Assembly: GCA_002683195.1 (NCBI GenBank)
Contig: NYSW01000079.1
Span: 27,262 to 91,261, forward strand
Length of the DNA: 64,000 bases
Direction of reading: 5' to 3'
DNA from: Phycisphaerae bacterium
GTDB lineage: Bacteria; Planctomycetota; Phycisphaerae; Phycisphaerales; SM1A02
Part shown: positions 32,396 through 42,328 of the stretch, piece after piece
How the letters are laid out: each line of letters begins with the position of its first letter
Position numbering within the stretch: the stretch's first letter is position 1
Position numbers and translations under genes: made by a program
The notes under the pieces: model-generated
What the model was told of the DNA's origin: nothing
Databases searched by the model: none
The model's input: only the letters and a program-made list of their open reading frames with translations

Positions 32396-35300
32396 GTGCT
32401 GCATGCAGTGCACGGCGACGATGCTTTCCTCTTCTGGGGCGAACGAGTCGATCCGTCATTGATCCCTCCTCCGACGAAGACCGCATCGGTCATTGAAGAC
32501 GACCCGGAAAGCCTCGTCGTCTCCGATGACCACGCGGTCGAGGAAACGGAGCCTTCGGACGGTGGCACCGCGATCGCCACCACTCCGGCGCCCCCGCCGT
32601 CCACCGTCGTCCATCAACATCCCTTCGCGGTGAGCGGCGAGGAACTTGAAGTGGAACTGGCCGCGGTTCTCGAAGGTGCAGGTTTCCTTCAAGACGACGA
32701 ACCCGAGGACGACGATCAGGCAACGAACACCTCGGGCGAACGCCGAGAGACCGAACTTCGGCTCGTCCTTCCGCACCGGCTTGATCTCCCTGACCTTCCA
32801 GCCCCCAGCGCCGCACTCGGTACCCGCCTGGGTTTCGAAGCGTTGGAACCCGAAGACCTTCGACCTCAGACCGTGGCGATTCCCGCGATCCGAGTTCCAG
32901 CGAATCAGGCGATCGATCTTCTGGCCACCTTTGGAACCACACCCCGGGACACCCTGCTCCTGGGGCATGACGTCCGCTTCTGGACCGAAGTCGGAACCTT
33001 CGCCACCGAACTGGTCGCCGACCAGCGATTCGTTCCCACCGCGGTCCAGGTCGAAGGGCAACCTCTCCGAGCACGATGGGTTCCATGGCTCGCCGACGGC
33101 GAACTCGCCGATCCCTTGCGCGACCTCGCCATTTCGATGCCCCCGGTCGCGGCCTCGACCGAAAACTCATCGGCGCCGGATCGCTGGACGATCATCGAGT
33201 CCGCGTTGGAGACCCTGGTCGACGGACTCGTCCGACGAGTGCTGATTCGCGAGGACTTCGCCGATGCCCTCGACGGTCGGGATCCCATCGCCGATCGTCA
33301 GGTCGCCTGGCTCACCGGACTGCTTGCCGATGCCTCCGAAGTGCGGGCCCCGGCTGAAGTCGCGGTCGAAGTGATGCGAGGCGCCCGACACTGGCTGGGC
33401 GGCCTCATCGATCCTTCGGAAAATCGTGCCGTCCGATTGTGCCTCCAACTCGACGAACCTCTGGAGGGCGTGCTCGACGCGACCCCCGATCAGATCGAGA
33501 AGGCGAATTGGCCGTTGGGCTTCCACCTCCTGGTCACCGATGATCCTCCGATCATCGTCGATGCATCCCAGATCTGGGCCGACGGCGGTGGAGGCAGACT
33601 CGCATCCATCGTCGGAGCGGAAGAAACCCCCGGCGACCTGCTGCTGGCGGAACTCGCCCGAGCCCAGCGAATCTGGCCGAGGCTGCAGGAGGCGCTCGAA
33701 GCCACGAACCCGACCGGACTGGATCTGAGCACCCCGGAAGCCCACGCTTTCCTTCAGGACATCCGGCCCATCCTGCAGGAGGCCGGGGTCGAAGTCCTGG
33801 TGCCATCGTGGTGGGGTCAGGCGACGAGCCGCATCGGTGTTCGCCTCATGATCGAGCCACATGGCGACGGCGAAAACGCGCCGGGCGTCGGTCTCTCCAG
33901 CCTCGTCGACTACGCCTGGGAAATCTCCATCGGGGATGAGAGCGTCGGCCTTGAGGAACTCCGAAGACTCGCAGAACAAGGCGTCCCGCTCATCCGCATC
34001 GGTGATCGATGGGTGGAGATTCGCGGCGAAGATTTCGAGAAGGCCAACTCGTTCCTCGGAAAGCACCCCGGCGGTGCCTCGACGCTCGGCGAAGTCCTCC
34101 GGCTCGCTGCGGGCGGTGATGACGGTGATGCACCGCCGATCACCGGAATCCGAACCGCCGGATGGATTCGCGAACTCCTCGGCGAAGACGGTGAAGCCCC
34201 CGAGGACAGCGTTCGACCGATCAAGGTTCCAGAAGCATTCCAAGGCAAACTCCGCCCCTACCAGGAGCGAGGCCTCGCCTGGCTTGCCTTCCTCGATCGC
34301 TTCGGCCTCGGCGGCTGCCTTGCAGACGACATGGGACTGGGCAAGACGATCCAGATGATCGCCCTGCTTCAGCACGAGCGTCAGGATCGTCCCGAGGGAA
34401 CCGTTCGACCGACCCTGCTCGTCTGCCCGATGTCCGTCGCCGGCAACTGGCGGCGGGAACTCGAACGCTTCGCTCCCGAACTCCGAGTCCACATCCAACA
34501 CGGTCCCGACCGCCCCGTGGGCGAAGGTTTCACCGAGAAGGCCTCCAACTGCGACGTGGTCGTCACCACCTACGCCCTGGTGAGCAGAGACCGCAACTGG
34601 ATCGAATCCGTCGAATGGGAACGCCTGGTCCTCGACGAAGCCCAGCACGTGAAGAACCCGCCGACCAAGCAGGCCACTGCGATCCGTTCGATCAAGAGTC
34701 GACACCGAGTCGCACTGACCGGTACGCCGGTCGAGAACCGGCTCACCGAGCTCTGGTCGATCATGGAATTCTGCCTCCCCGGTTTCCTCGGGCCCCAGGC
34801 CGAATTTCGAAGACGGTTCGCCATTCCGATCGAGCGACACCGGGATGAGGATCGGGGCGAACGCCTCAAGCAGCTGGTCGGCCCGTTCGTGCTTCGGCGA
34901 CTCAAGACCGACGACGGGGTCGCGGACGACCTTCCGCCGCTGGTCGAGAACCGGCAGCACGTCCCGCTCACGCCGGAACAGGCCCGCCTGTACGACACCG
35001 TGGTTCAGGACATGCTCCGACAGGTCGACGAAGCGACCGGAATGCGACGAAGAGGTCTCGTGCTCTCCGGTCTGGTCCGGCTCAAGCAGATCTGCAACCA
35101 CCCGGCGCATTACCTCAAGGAGACGGACATCGCTCCGTCGGCGAACGAACGCCTGAGCCAGCGGTCGGGCAAGAGTGCCAGGTTGGTCGAACTGCTCGAG
35201 GAAGTGCTTGCCAATGGCGACCGCGCCCTGGTGTTCACGCAGTTCCGCCAGATGGGACACCTCCTCTCGACGATCCTGCGTCAGGAATTCGACATGGAGC

Positions 35301-35713
35301 CGCTCTTCCTGCACGGTGGCACTCCGCAGGGACGGCGAGATCAGATGATCGAACGCTTCCAGTCCGGCGATTCGTCACCGATCTTCCTGCTCTCCCTCAA
35401 GGCCGGCGGCGTGGGTGTGAACCTCACCAGCGCCAACCACGTGATTCACTTCGATCGCTGGTGGAATCCCGCGGTCGAAAACCAGGCGACCGACCGTGCC
35501 TTCCGCATCGGGCAGACCCGCACCGTCAACGTCCACAAGATGATCACCAATGGAACCCTCGAAGAGCGAATCGACCAGATGATCGAGCAGAAGACGGACC
35601 TCGCTCGCCGAATCATCGGTACCGGAGAGTCATGGCTCACCGAACTCGACTCTGATCGGCTTCGTGACGTACTCACGCTGCGAGAGAACTCGCTTGACGA
35701 GGAGGCTGGATGA
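32396..35713 (+). CDS. SNF2-family DNA-dependent ATPase / helicase-like protein
   Basis: About 1105 aa from a GTG at 32396, which opens TIVLHAVHG-DDAFLFWGE, the usual N-terminus of this bacterial family. The frame itself continues upstream through tRNA-Lys to 32279, which cannot be coding. The first 600 residues are a family-specific N-terminal half. The ATPase core follows: LADDMGLGKT near 642 (Walker A), LVLDEAQHVKNP near 746 (motif II, DEAQ), ALTGTPVENR (III), VFTQFRQMG (IV), LSLKAGGVGVNLT and DRAFRIGQTR (V-VI). These enzymes translocate on duplex DNA or remodel protein-DNA complexes. It overlaps the SWIM gene by ATGA. Confidence 0.9.
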   Translation: MLHAVHGDDAFLFWGERVDPSLIPPPTKTASVIEDDPESLVVSDDHAVEETEPSDGGTAIATTPAPPPSTVVHQHPFAVSGEELEVELAAVLEGAGFLQDDEPEDDDQATNTSGERRETELRLVLPHRLDLPDLPAPSAALGTRLGFEALEPEDLRPQTVAIPAIRVPANQAIDLLATFGTTPRDTLLLGHDVRFWTEVGTFATELVADQRFVPTAVQVEGQPLRARWVPWLADGELADPLRDLAISMPPVAASTENSSAPDRWTIIESALETLVDGLVRRVLIREDFADALDGRDPIADRQVAWLTGLLADASEVRAPAEVAVEVMRGARHWLGGLIDPSENRAVRLCLQLDEPLEGVLDATPDQIEKANWPLGFHLLVTDDPPIIVDASQIWADGGGGRLASIVGAEETPGDLLLAELARAQRIWPRLQEALEATNPTGLDLSTPEAHAFLQDIRPILQEAGVEVLVPSWWGQATSRIGVRLMIEPHGDGENAPGVGLSSLVDYAWEISIGDESVGLEELRRLAEQGVPLIRIGDRWVEIRGEDFEKANSFLGKHPGGASTLGEVLRLAAGGDDGDAPPITGIRTAGWIRELLGEDGEAPEDSVRPIKVPEAFQGKLRPYQERGLAWLAFLDRFGLGGCLADDMGLGKTIQMIALLQHERQDRPEGTVRPTLLVCPMSVAGNWRRELERFAPELRVHIQHGPDRPVGEGFTEKASNCDVVVTTYALVSRDRNWIESVEWERLVLDEAQHVKNPPTKQATAIRSIKSRHRVALTGTPVENRLTELWSIMEFCLPGFLGPQAEFRRRFAIPIERHRDEDRGERLKQLVGPFVLRRLKTDDGVADDLPPLVENRQHVPLTPEQARLYDTVVQDMLRQVDEATGMRRRGLVLSGLVRLKQICNHPAHYLKETDIAPSANERLSQRSGKSARLVELLEEVLANGDRALVFTQFRQMGHLLSTILRQEFDMEPLFLHGGTPQGRRDQMIERFQSGDSSPIFLLSLKAGGVGVNLTSANHVIHFDRWWNPAVENQATDRAFRIGQTRTVNVHKMITNGTLEERIDQMIEQKTDLARRIIGTGESWLTELDSDRLRDVLTLRENSLDEEAG

Positions 35714-36630
35714 TCACCAAGAACGACGAAGGCTTCAAGCGCCGGCCGGATACGCCGCGACGAGTCCGAAACGGTGTTCGCCTCCGCCGGAAGGAAGGCG
35801 ACGTCGAGTTCGCATGGCCCGCCGGTGCCTGGCTCACTCGGATGCTGCGGGACGTCGATGAGACCAGCCGGAATGAAGGACTCGAGTTCGCCCGCAAGGG
35901 GCAGACCTCACTCCTGGAGATCGAACCCGGACGAATCGTGGGAGAAGTCCAGGACATCGATCCTCGTCCCCATCGAATTCGAATCGAGTTCAATCCGATC
36001 GGCCGGGACGATTGGAAGAAGGTCGTGGACTCCATGGCGAAGGAGGCCCGTTACGCGGCCAAACTCGTCTCTGGAGACGTGTCTCCCGAAATCGCCGAAC
36101 CCTTCGCTGCGGCCGGGATCGCCCTGCTGCCCGAAGAGGAGACCATCTCGATCCAGTGTGGTTGCGGCCGCGAAGGCTGTCGACACCTTGCCACTCTCGC
36201 CTACCTGACGGCGGAGCGGATGGAACAGGACCCACTTCTGGTCCTGACCCTGAGAGGCCTGTACGGGCCTCGCTTCCTCGAACGACTTCAGGAGGCACGA
36301 CTGGTCGCCACCAGTGGCGTCAGTCGAGCGCACCCCGTACCCCTCGCCGCCGCCAGAGTCCGAGACTCCGTCGGCTCCGAGAACGGACTCGAATCCTTCT
36401 GGTCGACCGGGCCGGGCCTGGAGGCCTTTCGCCGAGATCGACGAGGCGAGCATCTTCCCCATGCCCTTCTGAGAAGACTCGGCGCCGCCCCGATGGAGGG
36501 AAGATTTCCGTTCGTGGGTCTTCTCGCGAGCATCTATGACGACGTGGCCATGGAGACTCGCCGTCGGCTCGAAGCCCTCGACGATGCCGCGCTGGCCGCG
36601 CCTCCCTCACCTCCGCCGTCGGAAGACTGA
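35710..36630 (+). CDS. SWIM zinc-finger protein partner of the SNF2 helicase
   Basis: 306 aa. A SWIM motif CxCx4CxH is present as CGCGREGCRH at residues 150-159, a zinc-binding domain that binds DNA or proteins. The N-terminal 100 residues are basic (KRRPDTPRRVRNGVRLRRK), and the rest is helical with a Pro-rich tail. SNF2 helicases with the DUF3670-type N-terminus often have a SWIM protein as an adjacent partner. Here the 4-nt ATGA overlap makes co-translation certain in effect. Likely function: targeting or loading of the helicase on DNA. The gene converges on the sulfatase gene. Confidence 0.85.
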   Translation: MITKNDEGFKRRPDTPRRVRNGVRLRRKEGDVEFAWPAGAWLTRMLRDVDETSRNEGLEFARKGQTSLLEIEPGRIVGEVQDIDPRPHRIRIEFNPIGRDDWKKVVDSMAKEARYAAKLVSGDVSPEIAEPFAAAGIALLPEEETISIQCGCGREGCRHLATLAYLTAERMEQDPLLVLTLRGLYGPRFLERLQEARLVATSGVSRAHPVPLAAARVRDSVGSENGLESFWSTGPGLEAFRRDRRGEHLPHALLRRLGAAPMEGRFPFVGLLASIYDDVAMETRRRLEALDDAALAAPPSPPPSED

Positions 36631-36678
36631 GTCCGCCAACCGTCAGGCCCGCCGTTTCTGGACCGACCACCGATTCAT

Positions 36679-38085
36679 TCACTTCGCCGTGAGGGGCGTC
36701 GGCATCGGCGCGTTGATACCGGCCCGCCAGCCGCGGAGCGCACCCAGAAGTCGATCCCGGATCCGGGGACGAACCGATGCGAGATCCACCTTCTCACCCG
36801 GGTCGGCCTTCAGGTTGTAGAGGGCCACTTCGCCGTCTTCGAACCACTCGATCAGCTTCCAGCGACCATCTCGAATCGCACCCGAGGGAGTGGTTCGAAA
36901 CCCGCGGGCGGGTTCGCGGCTCTCCGGATCGTATCCCTCGAGATAGACCGGGAAATGCCAGAACAGTGGGCCGCGTTCGAAAGGAACGTCGGGTGCTTCG
37001 ACCAACGGGCGGAGCGACTTCGCATCGATGATCCGATCCGCCGGGGGTTGCAGACCCGCCAGATCGAGAAGGGTGGGATACAGATCGAACGCTTGAACCG
37101 GCATCGGTTCCTCGCGGGGTGCAACCCCGGGCACCCGAACGTACATCGGCGTGCGAATCCCACCTTCGTACAGCATCCCTTTGCCTCCCCTCCACGGCGA
37201 CATCTCGGTCACTGGCTGCAACCCTCCGTTGTCGCTCACGAAGCACACCACCGTCTCCGACGGATCGATCGCCGCCAGAACCTCTGCGATCGCCATGTCG
37301 GTCCGCTCGACCATCACCGCATAACGGGCCTTTCGGATCGAGAGCTCGGGATGCCGCGCACGCATGGCGTCAATCGCCGCCTCGGGCGCCTGAATCGGCG
37401 TGTGAACGGCGAAGGGCGCGTAGACCACGAACCACGGTCGCTGGTCGACGTCTGATTCAAAACCGCGAATCATCGACGCCGTCTCCCGACCCAGTCGATC
37501 GACGAGGTACTCATCCTCGGGGCCATCGGTCAAGGCGGGATTCCGATACGGCGGTTGGTAGGACTTCGGATGCCCGGCCCCCGAACCTCCTACATTCAGA
37601 TCGAACCCCTGACTCAAAGGATCGAGGCCGAGGTGCCATTTGCCGATGAAGCCGGTCTGATATCCGGCTCCTCGGAGGGCTTCCGCGATGGTGAATTCAT
37701 CGTCATCGATGACCCTCTTGTTCGTCGGCGGTTCCACCCGTCGGTTCGCCGGCTTGCCCCGCTTCGGTGATCCGACCGTGTGGACACCAGTTCGGGATCC
37801 GTGCCGACCGGTCATGATCGCCGCTCGACTCGGCGCACAATTCGCCGCATTGCACGAGGCGTTGGTGAACCGGATCGAATCGGCGGCGAGCGCATCAAGG
37901 GTCGGAGTCAGGTGTCGATCATGACCTTCGGCGCCGAGATCACGACACCCCAGATCGTCCACCACGATCAGGAGAATGTCCGGCCCACGATCGTCGGTGG
38001 CCTCGTTCCCGGCCGGGGCTTCCAACGTGCCCAGCGCGGTCATGGCTGCCGTCACCGTCATCATCCGCCTGAAGAAACGATTCAA
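36679..38085 (-). CDS. Exported arylsulfatase-type sulfatase
   Basis: 468 aa, predicted secreted (signal peptide about 1-25). Sulfatase core: metal-binding DD in ILLIVVDDLGCRDLG near 38-51, active-site CAPSRAAIMTGR at 83-94 with Cys83 as the residue converted to formylglycine (CxPSR), then KWHLGLD near 150 and later FVSDNGG. Cys-type sulfatases hydrolyse sulfate esters of polysaccharides or small molecules, and planctomycetes carry many. The start is a TTG at 38085 with AGGAGG at 5-nt spacing, overlapping the DUF4174 stop by 4 nt. It is the last gene of an operon with the tricorn protease. Confidence 0.85.
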   Translation of the reverse strand: MNRFFRRMMTVTAAMTALGTLEAPAGNEATDDRGPDILLIVVDDLGCRDLGAEGHDRHLTPTLDALAADSIRFTNASCNAANCAPSRAAIMTGRHGSRTGVHTVGSPKRGKPANRRVEPPTNKRVIDDDEFTIAEALRGAGYQTGFIGKWHLGLDPLSQGFDLNVGGSGAGHPKSYQPPYRNPALTDGPEDEYLVDRLGRETASMIRGFESDVDQRPWFVVYAPFAVHTPIQAPEAAIDAMRARHPELSIRKARYAVMVERTDMAIAEVLAAIDPSETVVCFVSDNGGLQPVTEMSPWRGGKGMLYEGGIRTPMYVRVPGVAPREEPMPVQAFDLYPTLLDLAGLQPPADRIIDAKSLRPLVEAPDVPFERGPLFWHFPVYLEGYDPESREPARGFRTTPSGAIRDGRWKLIEWFEDGEVALYNLKADPGEKVDLASVRPRIRDRLLGALRGWRAGINAPMPTPLTAK

Positions 38086-38624
38086 TTCGCCTCCTCCGAC
38101 ATTTCACGACGTCTCATGGGCATCGAATCCACGAGGTCGAAGATCGTCGAAATGGAAACGGTCCGAGTCCAGCGTTCCTTCACGCCCCCATCCTTGCCGA
38201 CCAGAGCGACCTGAATGCCGACGTCGGGGATCCCGAGATCGAATCGGTCGGAGAGCGCGGCCGCGACTCCGGATCCAAAACTCGGTCCGACGGGACCTCC
38301 GTCGATGAAACGTTCGACCTCGACCCCGCCCCGACTCGAGAGCAGCACGAGATGAAGGTCGCGTTCCTGCCAACCGGCCCACTCCTTACTCACCAGGGTC
38401 GCCTGCTCGACGAGGGCCGTCTCCTGCTCGCTCCAGACCAGAAGCACCCGCGACTGCCGCCGCCAGGAACGAGCCAGCCCCGCCGCGGTCGCTACGTCCT
38501 GCTCGGTCATGGCCACCTCCATGGCCCCCATCGGTGGGGACGGACTCTTTCCATCGATACCACATCCGACCATGAGCGATGCGATCATCGCCGCCATCAT
38601 CCCGGGCATGATGCTCCGGCTCAC
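38082..38624 (-). CDS. DUF4174-containing lipoprotein
   Basis: 180 aa. A GTG start at 38624 gives a short signal sequence ending in LMVGC, with Cys21 as the lipidated residue. The DUF4174 pattern is clear: SRVLLVWSEQETALVEQAT near 58-76, IQVALVGKDGGVKERWTR and the terminal LVDSMPMRRREM. The family has a thioredoxin-like fold but no known activity; the CxxC is absent here. The start overlaps the stop of the tricorn gene and the stop overlaps the sulfatase start, so all three genes are translationally linked. Confidence 0.75.
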   Translation of the reverse strand: MSRSIMPGMMAAMIASLMVGCGIDGKSPSPPMGAMEVAMTEQDVATAAGLARSWRRQSRVLLVWSEQETALVEQATLVSKEWAGWQERDLHLVLLSSRGGVEVERFIDGGPVGPSFGSGVAAALSDRFDLGIPDVGIQVALVGKDGGVKERWTRTVSISTIFDLVDSMPMRRREMSEEAN

Positions 38625-41600
38625 GAATCTTCCGCATCGATTCGGCGGAGCAGATCCTCGACCGCGGCCCTCAATTGAAGGTCTTCATCGGCCGCCTCCG
38701 ATTCCGGTGTCTGTTCCACCAGAATGTCAGGCATCGCACCGTTGTTCTCCATGTCGGTGCCGTCGGGCAGGTACCAGCCTCGGAAGGGCAGCCGCACGGA
38801 AGTGCCGTCGATGAGCGACGTACCACCGGTTGAAATCACGCTGCCGTGAGTCTGCTGGCCGACCAGGGTTCCGCGACCGAAGGTCTTGAACGCATGGGAG
38901 ATGATCTCCGCGTTGGAATAACTCTTCTCGTTGCAGAGCATGTTGATGGGCAGGTCATACCGCTGGATGAAGAGCCGGTCCTGTGGATAGCCATCGGTGA
39001 TCGACGAATCCGCGCCACGCGGCACGGTGTAGGCGTGCGGGCGAGTCATGATCGAGGCGAGCAGACGGTCGGTCGTCCATCCTCCCCCGTTGTCGCGAAC
39101 ATCGATCAGAAGTCCCTCACGCCCATCCGCCGCAGCGAAGATGTCGCGTTCGAACTCATCCAGCGACGGCTGGTTCATCCCTCGAATGTGCGCGTAGCCG
39201 AGGCGGCCACCAGACCATTCCTCCACCAGTGCCATGCGTCGTCGCTGAGTGTCCCGGTAGACCAGCATCGACTCGGCGCCTCGCGAATTGGGTTCGAGCA
39301 GAAGATCGAGTTCGAATGATTCCCCGGCATCATCAGTTCGACGAACGCTGACCACCGTCTCCTTGCCCACTCGGCCACGAAGTCGGGACGAGAGGGTCTC
39401 CGGCGGGGAAGACTGCAGATCGAAGGGTTCCAGTTCGATCCCCGTGATCACATCTCCCACCTCGAGCGGCGTATCCGAGGATTCACCCGGTCCGTCGGGT
39501 ACCAGCATGTCCACGCGATAGCCCGCCTCCGTCGGCTCGACTCGCACGCCGAGCCTCCCGATCGATTCACGGAGATCCATCGATTCACTCGGGGCTCGAA
39601 TGCCCATGTGACTCGCGCTGAGCTCTCCCAGAAGCCGATTGCCGACCCAGTTGAACTCGTCGGCGGTCCGCGTCTTTCGGGCGAGTTCGTGGTACCGCTC
39701 GGTGATGGCAGGCCAGTCGAGGCCCTTCATCTCCGGGTGGTAGAACAATGATCCCATGATGCCCGCGGCTTCGAGGAACTTCTCACTGGATTGATCTTCG
39801 AGATCGATCCGGATCTTCTGCGAAACGGGATACCTGGTGGCCTTGCCGCCAGGCAGCGCCAGAACCTGCGCCCGCCCACTCGAAACCGCGACCAGCCCGG
39901 TGCCCTTGAGATTCAAGCCCTGCATGGAGGTGGTGTCGTCGATTCGCTTGCGTTCCCGACCATTCCAACCGATCGAATAGAGACCCGAAGCACCGGGTGC
40001 ACCGGTCGAATAGTTGAACAGGACGGTGTTTCCCGCCGGCATGAGCTCGAGGGATGAGGAGGATCCGGGGAGATTGGTCACCTGCCGAAGCCGTCGGTAC
40101 GCCGTCTCAAGATCGTCGGCGGTGAACGGCGGATCATCGACCTCGCCTTTTTCTTCGTCTTCGTCGGCGTTCTCATCGGCGGCTTCGTCATCAACCTCGT
40201 CACCGGGTGCTCGTCGGGCCTCCAGTTCCTTGCGGACCGCATCGGGGTCCAAAGGCTTTCTCGCCTTTGCGGCCTTTGCCTGTTCCTCGAAGTACGCCTC
40301 GAGTTCGGGCTCGGCGAGCTTCTCGAGTTTTCGGTCGAGGAAGACCAGATACGCGTCGTATTCCTCGTCGTTTCGTTCACTCGAGAAGGCCAGGATCCGA
40401 CCGTCGCCGGAGAATCTCGCGTTTCCGTCGTTGTCCGGATGCCGCGTGATGTTCACCGGCTCGGACGAACCGTCGACCGGAACCAGGAACACATCCCCGT
40501 TGAAATCGAGATCCGACTGTGAAAAGACCATCCACTCGGAATCCGGGCTCCACTGGAAGTCGACGCCGGAATCCCAACCTGCTCGAATCAATCGATCTTC
40601 GGAGGTGGCGAGATCACGAACCACGATGTCACCCAGTTCCTGGATGAACCCCAGGGAGAACCCATCCGGAGACGGGCGGGGCATGCGGGTGTCCACCGCC
40701 TCTTCGATCATGGGCGAGATGACGAAGCTGATGGCATCCGCCCAGCGAGCCGGATCAAGCGACTCGTCCTTTTCCTCGGGCTCTTCAGCGTCCTCGTCCT
40801 CGTCGTCCTTCTCCACCTCTTCCTGGTCCGGGCTCACCGCGGAATCATCCGCGTCGCCGTCCGATTCCACCGAAGCCGCATCGTCGTCGATCGCTTCAGT
40901 GGTCTCCGGATCCTTGGTTTCCTCCGCGGCGTTTTCATTCTCTTCGTCGTCCGCCTCTTCTTCCGGCTCCGGCTCGGATTCCGGCTCGGGCGGTGACATC
41001 CGCTCGGTGTAGTCCGAACGAATTTCATCCCGAGTCCGGTCGACGACCGCGGACATGATCCTCGATCGACCTCCGAGGATCTCGGTGAAGTAGAGGGTCG
41101 TGCCGTCCGGACTCCAGGCGATCTCCGACTCGCGACCGTGAGTCGTGGTCACGCGTCGGGTCGGTGCGTCGTCGGCGGTGCCTCGAATCAGGATCTCGCC
41201 GTAGGCGACCACCGCGATCGACTTTCCATCGGGGTTCAATGCGGCTTCGCTCACCCGATTCGAGATGTCCAGGATCTCCCGGTCATCCATCGCGTCTTCG
41301 GGGGCCTGAAGGAGAATCGGCCTCGGCACCGGATCGGCGTCGTTCAGGTCGAGTCCGTAGAGGGTGTCCCATCGGTGAAGAACGACTCGACGACCATCGG
41401 GGGTCGAATCGAAGGAGGCGATGTCGATGTCTTCGAAATCGGTCAGGGCTTCCGTCGTGTCGGCGGCAAGGTCGGTTCGATGGATGTTGTGCGTGTCGTT
41501 TTGTCGATCCGAGAGGTAGAGAACGGCATCATTCCCCGCCCACCGGGCCGCCATGTCATTGCCATCCCACGAGCTGACCTTCCGGAACGTGTCCAGGGAT

Positions 41601-42328
41601 TCATCGTGGATCCAGACGTCCCGACGATCCGCCCCGCGGTAGTGCCGCCGGTGTGGTCGAACGTTTCCCCGCTCGAAAGCGGATCTCTGCCCATCAGGAC
41701 TTCGGATGGCGCGACTTCCGAACGCATCATGCAACCGGCTGGGTTCACCACCTCGAACGGATACTTCGTACGGCCGGGGTGACCGATGAACGTCGCCTTC
41801 GAGGTAGGCCGAAAACTGGACCATTGTTTCGCCATTTCGATCATTGGCGATCCCAGAGAGCGCGACCGACGTATCAACGTCGGTCAGACGACGAATTCCA
41901 GAGCCATCGGGCTTCATGGCCCAGATGTTGACGATCCCATCCCGATCGCTCTCGAAAACGATTTCGGAACCGTCTGGCGTCCAAGCCGAATCGTGTTCAC
42001 GGCCGGGGTGACTGGTCAGGCGAATGGCCTGGCCGCCTTCGTAGGGGACCTTCCAAAGATCCCCTCGCCAGCTGAAGACGATGGTCCCACCATCGGGGCT
42101 GATGGACGGAAAACGCGGGAGATCCACGTTTCCTTCCGGCAATGCTGCCATTGGGGCCGCCAATGGGGCCGCCAAGGTCGCCGTGGGAGCTGCTGCAGCG
42201 GCCACCGAGGTCAGGCTCGCCACCAGGGCGAAAAACATCATCAGCAGGAGGGTTGTTGATGGGGAACCGGCAGTACGCCGGAAGAAAAAGGCCACCGGTC
42301 GGCAGGCGGGGCGTTCAGTCAACCGCAT
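38621..42328 (-). CDS. Exported tricorn-like protease (S41) with propeller and acidic linker
   Basis: About 1235 aa; the ATG at 42328 has GGAG at 7 nt, and an upstream TTG at 42349 is less likely. The signal peptide is LLLMMFFALVASLTSVAAAAA. The N-terminal propeller has TolB-like blades (DSAWTPDGSEIVFESDRDG). Near 444-526 is a very acidic, low-complexity linker of Glu/Asp/Ser. A second propeller, a helical core, a PDZ-like region (near 960) and an S41/tricorn catalytic domain follow, with LLIDVRDNGGG and NEKSYSNAEIISHAF near 1134, whose Ser is the nucleophile. Tricorn-type enzymes degrade peptides released by other proteases. Likely periplasmic. Confidence 0.85.
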   Translation of the reverse strand: MRLTERPACRPVAFFFRRTAGSPSTTLLLMMFFALVASLTSVAAAAAPTATLAAPLAAPMAALPEGNVDLPRFPSISPDGGTIVFSWRGDLWKVPYEGGQAIRLTSHPGREHDSAWTPDGSEIVFESDRDGIVNIWAMKPDGSGIRRLTDVDTSVALSGIANDRNGETMVQFSAYLEGDVHRSPRPYEVSVRGGEPSRLHDAFGSRAIRSPDGQRSAFERGNVRPHRRHYRGADRRDVWIHDESLDTFRKVSSWDGNDMAARWAGNDAVLYLSDRQNDTHNIHRTDLAADTTEALTDFEDIDIASFDSTPDGRRVVLHRWDTLYGLDLNDADPVPRPILLQAPEDAMDDREILDISNRVSEAALNPDGKSIAVVAYGEILIRGTADDAPTRRVTTTHGRESEIAWSPDGTTLYFTEILGGRSRIMSAVVDRTRDEIRSDYTERMSPPEPESEPEPEEEADDEENENAAEETKDPETTEAIDDDAASVESDGDADDSAVSPDQEEVEKDDEDEDAEEPEEKDESLDPARWADAISFVISPMIEEAVDTRMPRPSPDGFSLGFIQELGDIVVRDLATSEDRLIRAGWDSGVDFQWSPDSEWMVFSQSDLDFNGDVFLVPVDGSSEPVNITRHPDNDGNARFSGDGRILAFSSERNDEEYDAYLVFLDRKLEKLAEPELEAYFEEQAKAAKARKPLDPDAVRKELEARRAPGDEVDDEAADENADEDEEKGEVDDPPFTADDLETAYRRLRQVTNLPGSSSSLELMPAGNTVLFNYSTGAPGASGLYSIGWNGRERKRIDDTTSMQGLNLKGTGLVAVSSGRAQVLALPGGKATRYPVSQKIRIDLEDQSSEKFLEAAGIMGSLFYHPEMKGLDWPAITERYHELARKTRTADEFNWVGNRLLGELSASHMGIRAPSESMDLRESIGRLGVRVEPTEAGYRVDMLVPDGPGESSDTPLEVGDVITGIELEPFDLQSSPPETLSSRLRGRVGKETVVSVRRTDDAGESFELDLLLEPNSRGAESMLVYRDTQRRRMALVEEWSGGRLGYAHIRGMNQPSLDEFERDIFAAADGREGLLIDVRDNGGGWTTDRLLASIMTRPHAYTVPRGADSSITDGYPQDRLFIQRYDLPINMLCNEKSYSNAEIISHAFKTFGRGTLVGQQTHGSVISTGGTSLIDGTSVRLPFRGWYLPDGTDMENNGAMPDILVEQTPESEAADEDLQLRAAVEDLLRRIDAEDS

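Noticed and set aside
33167..35314. A 715-codon open frame on the minus strand
   Set aside because: Antisense of the SNF2 helicase, whose motifs are complete on the plus strand.
32396..36630. SNF2/SWIM pair as an antiphage defence system
   Set aside because: No nuclease, methyltransferase or other defence partner lies beside it; a housekeeping DNA-remodelling role fits as well.
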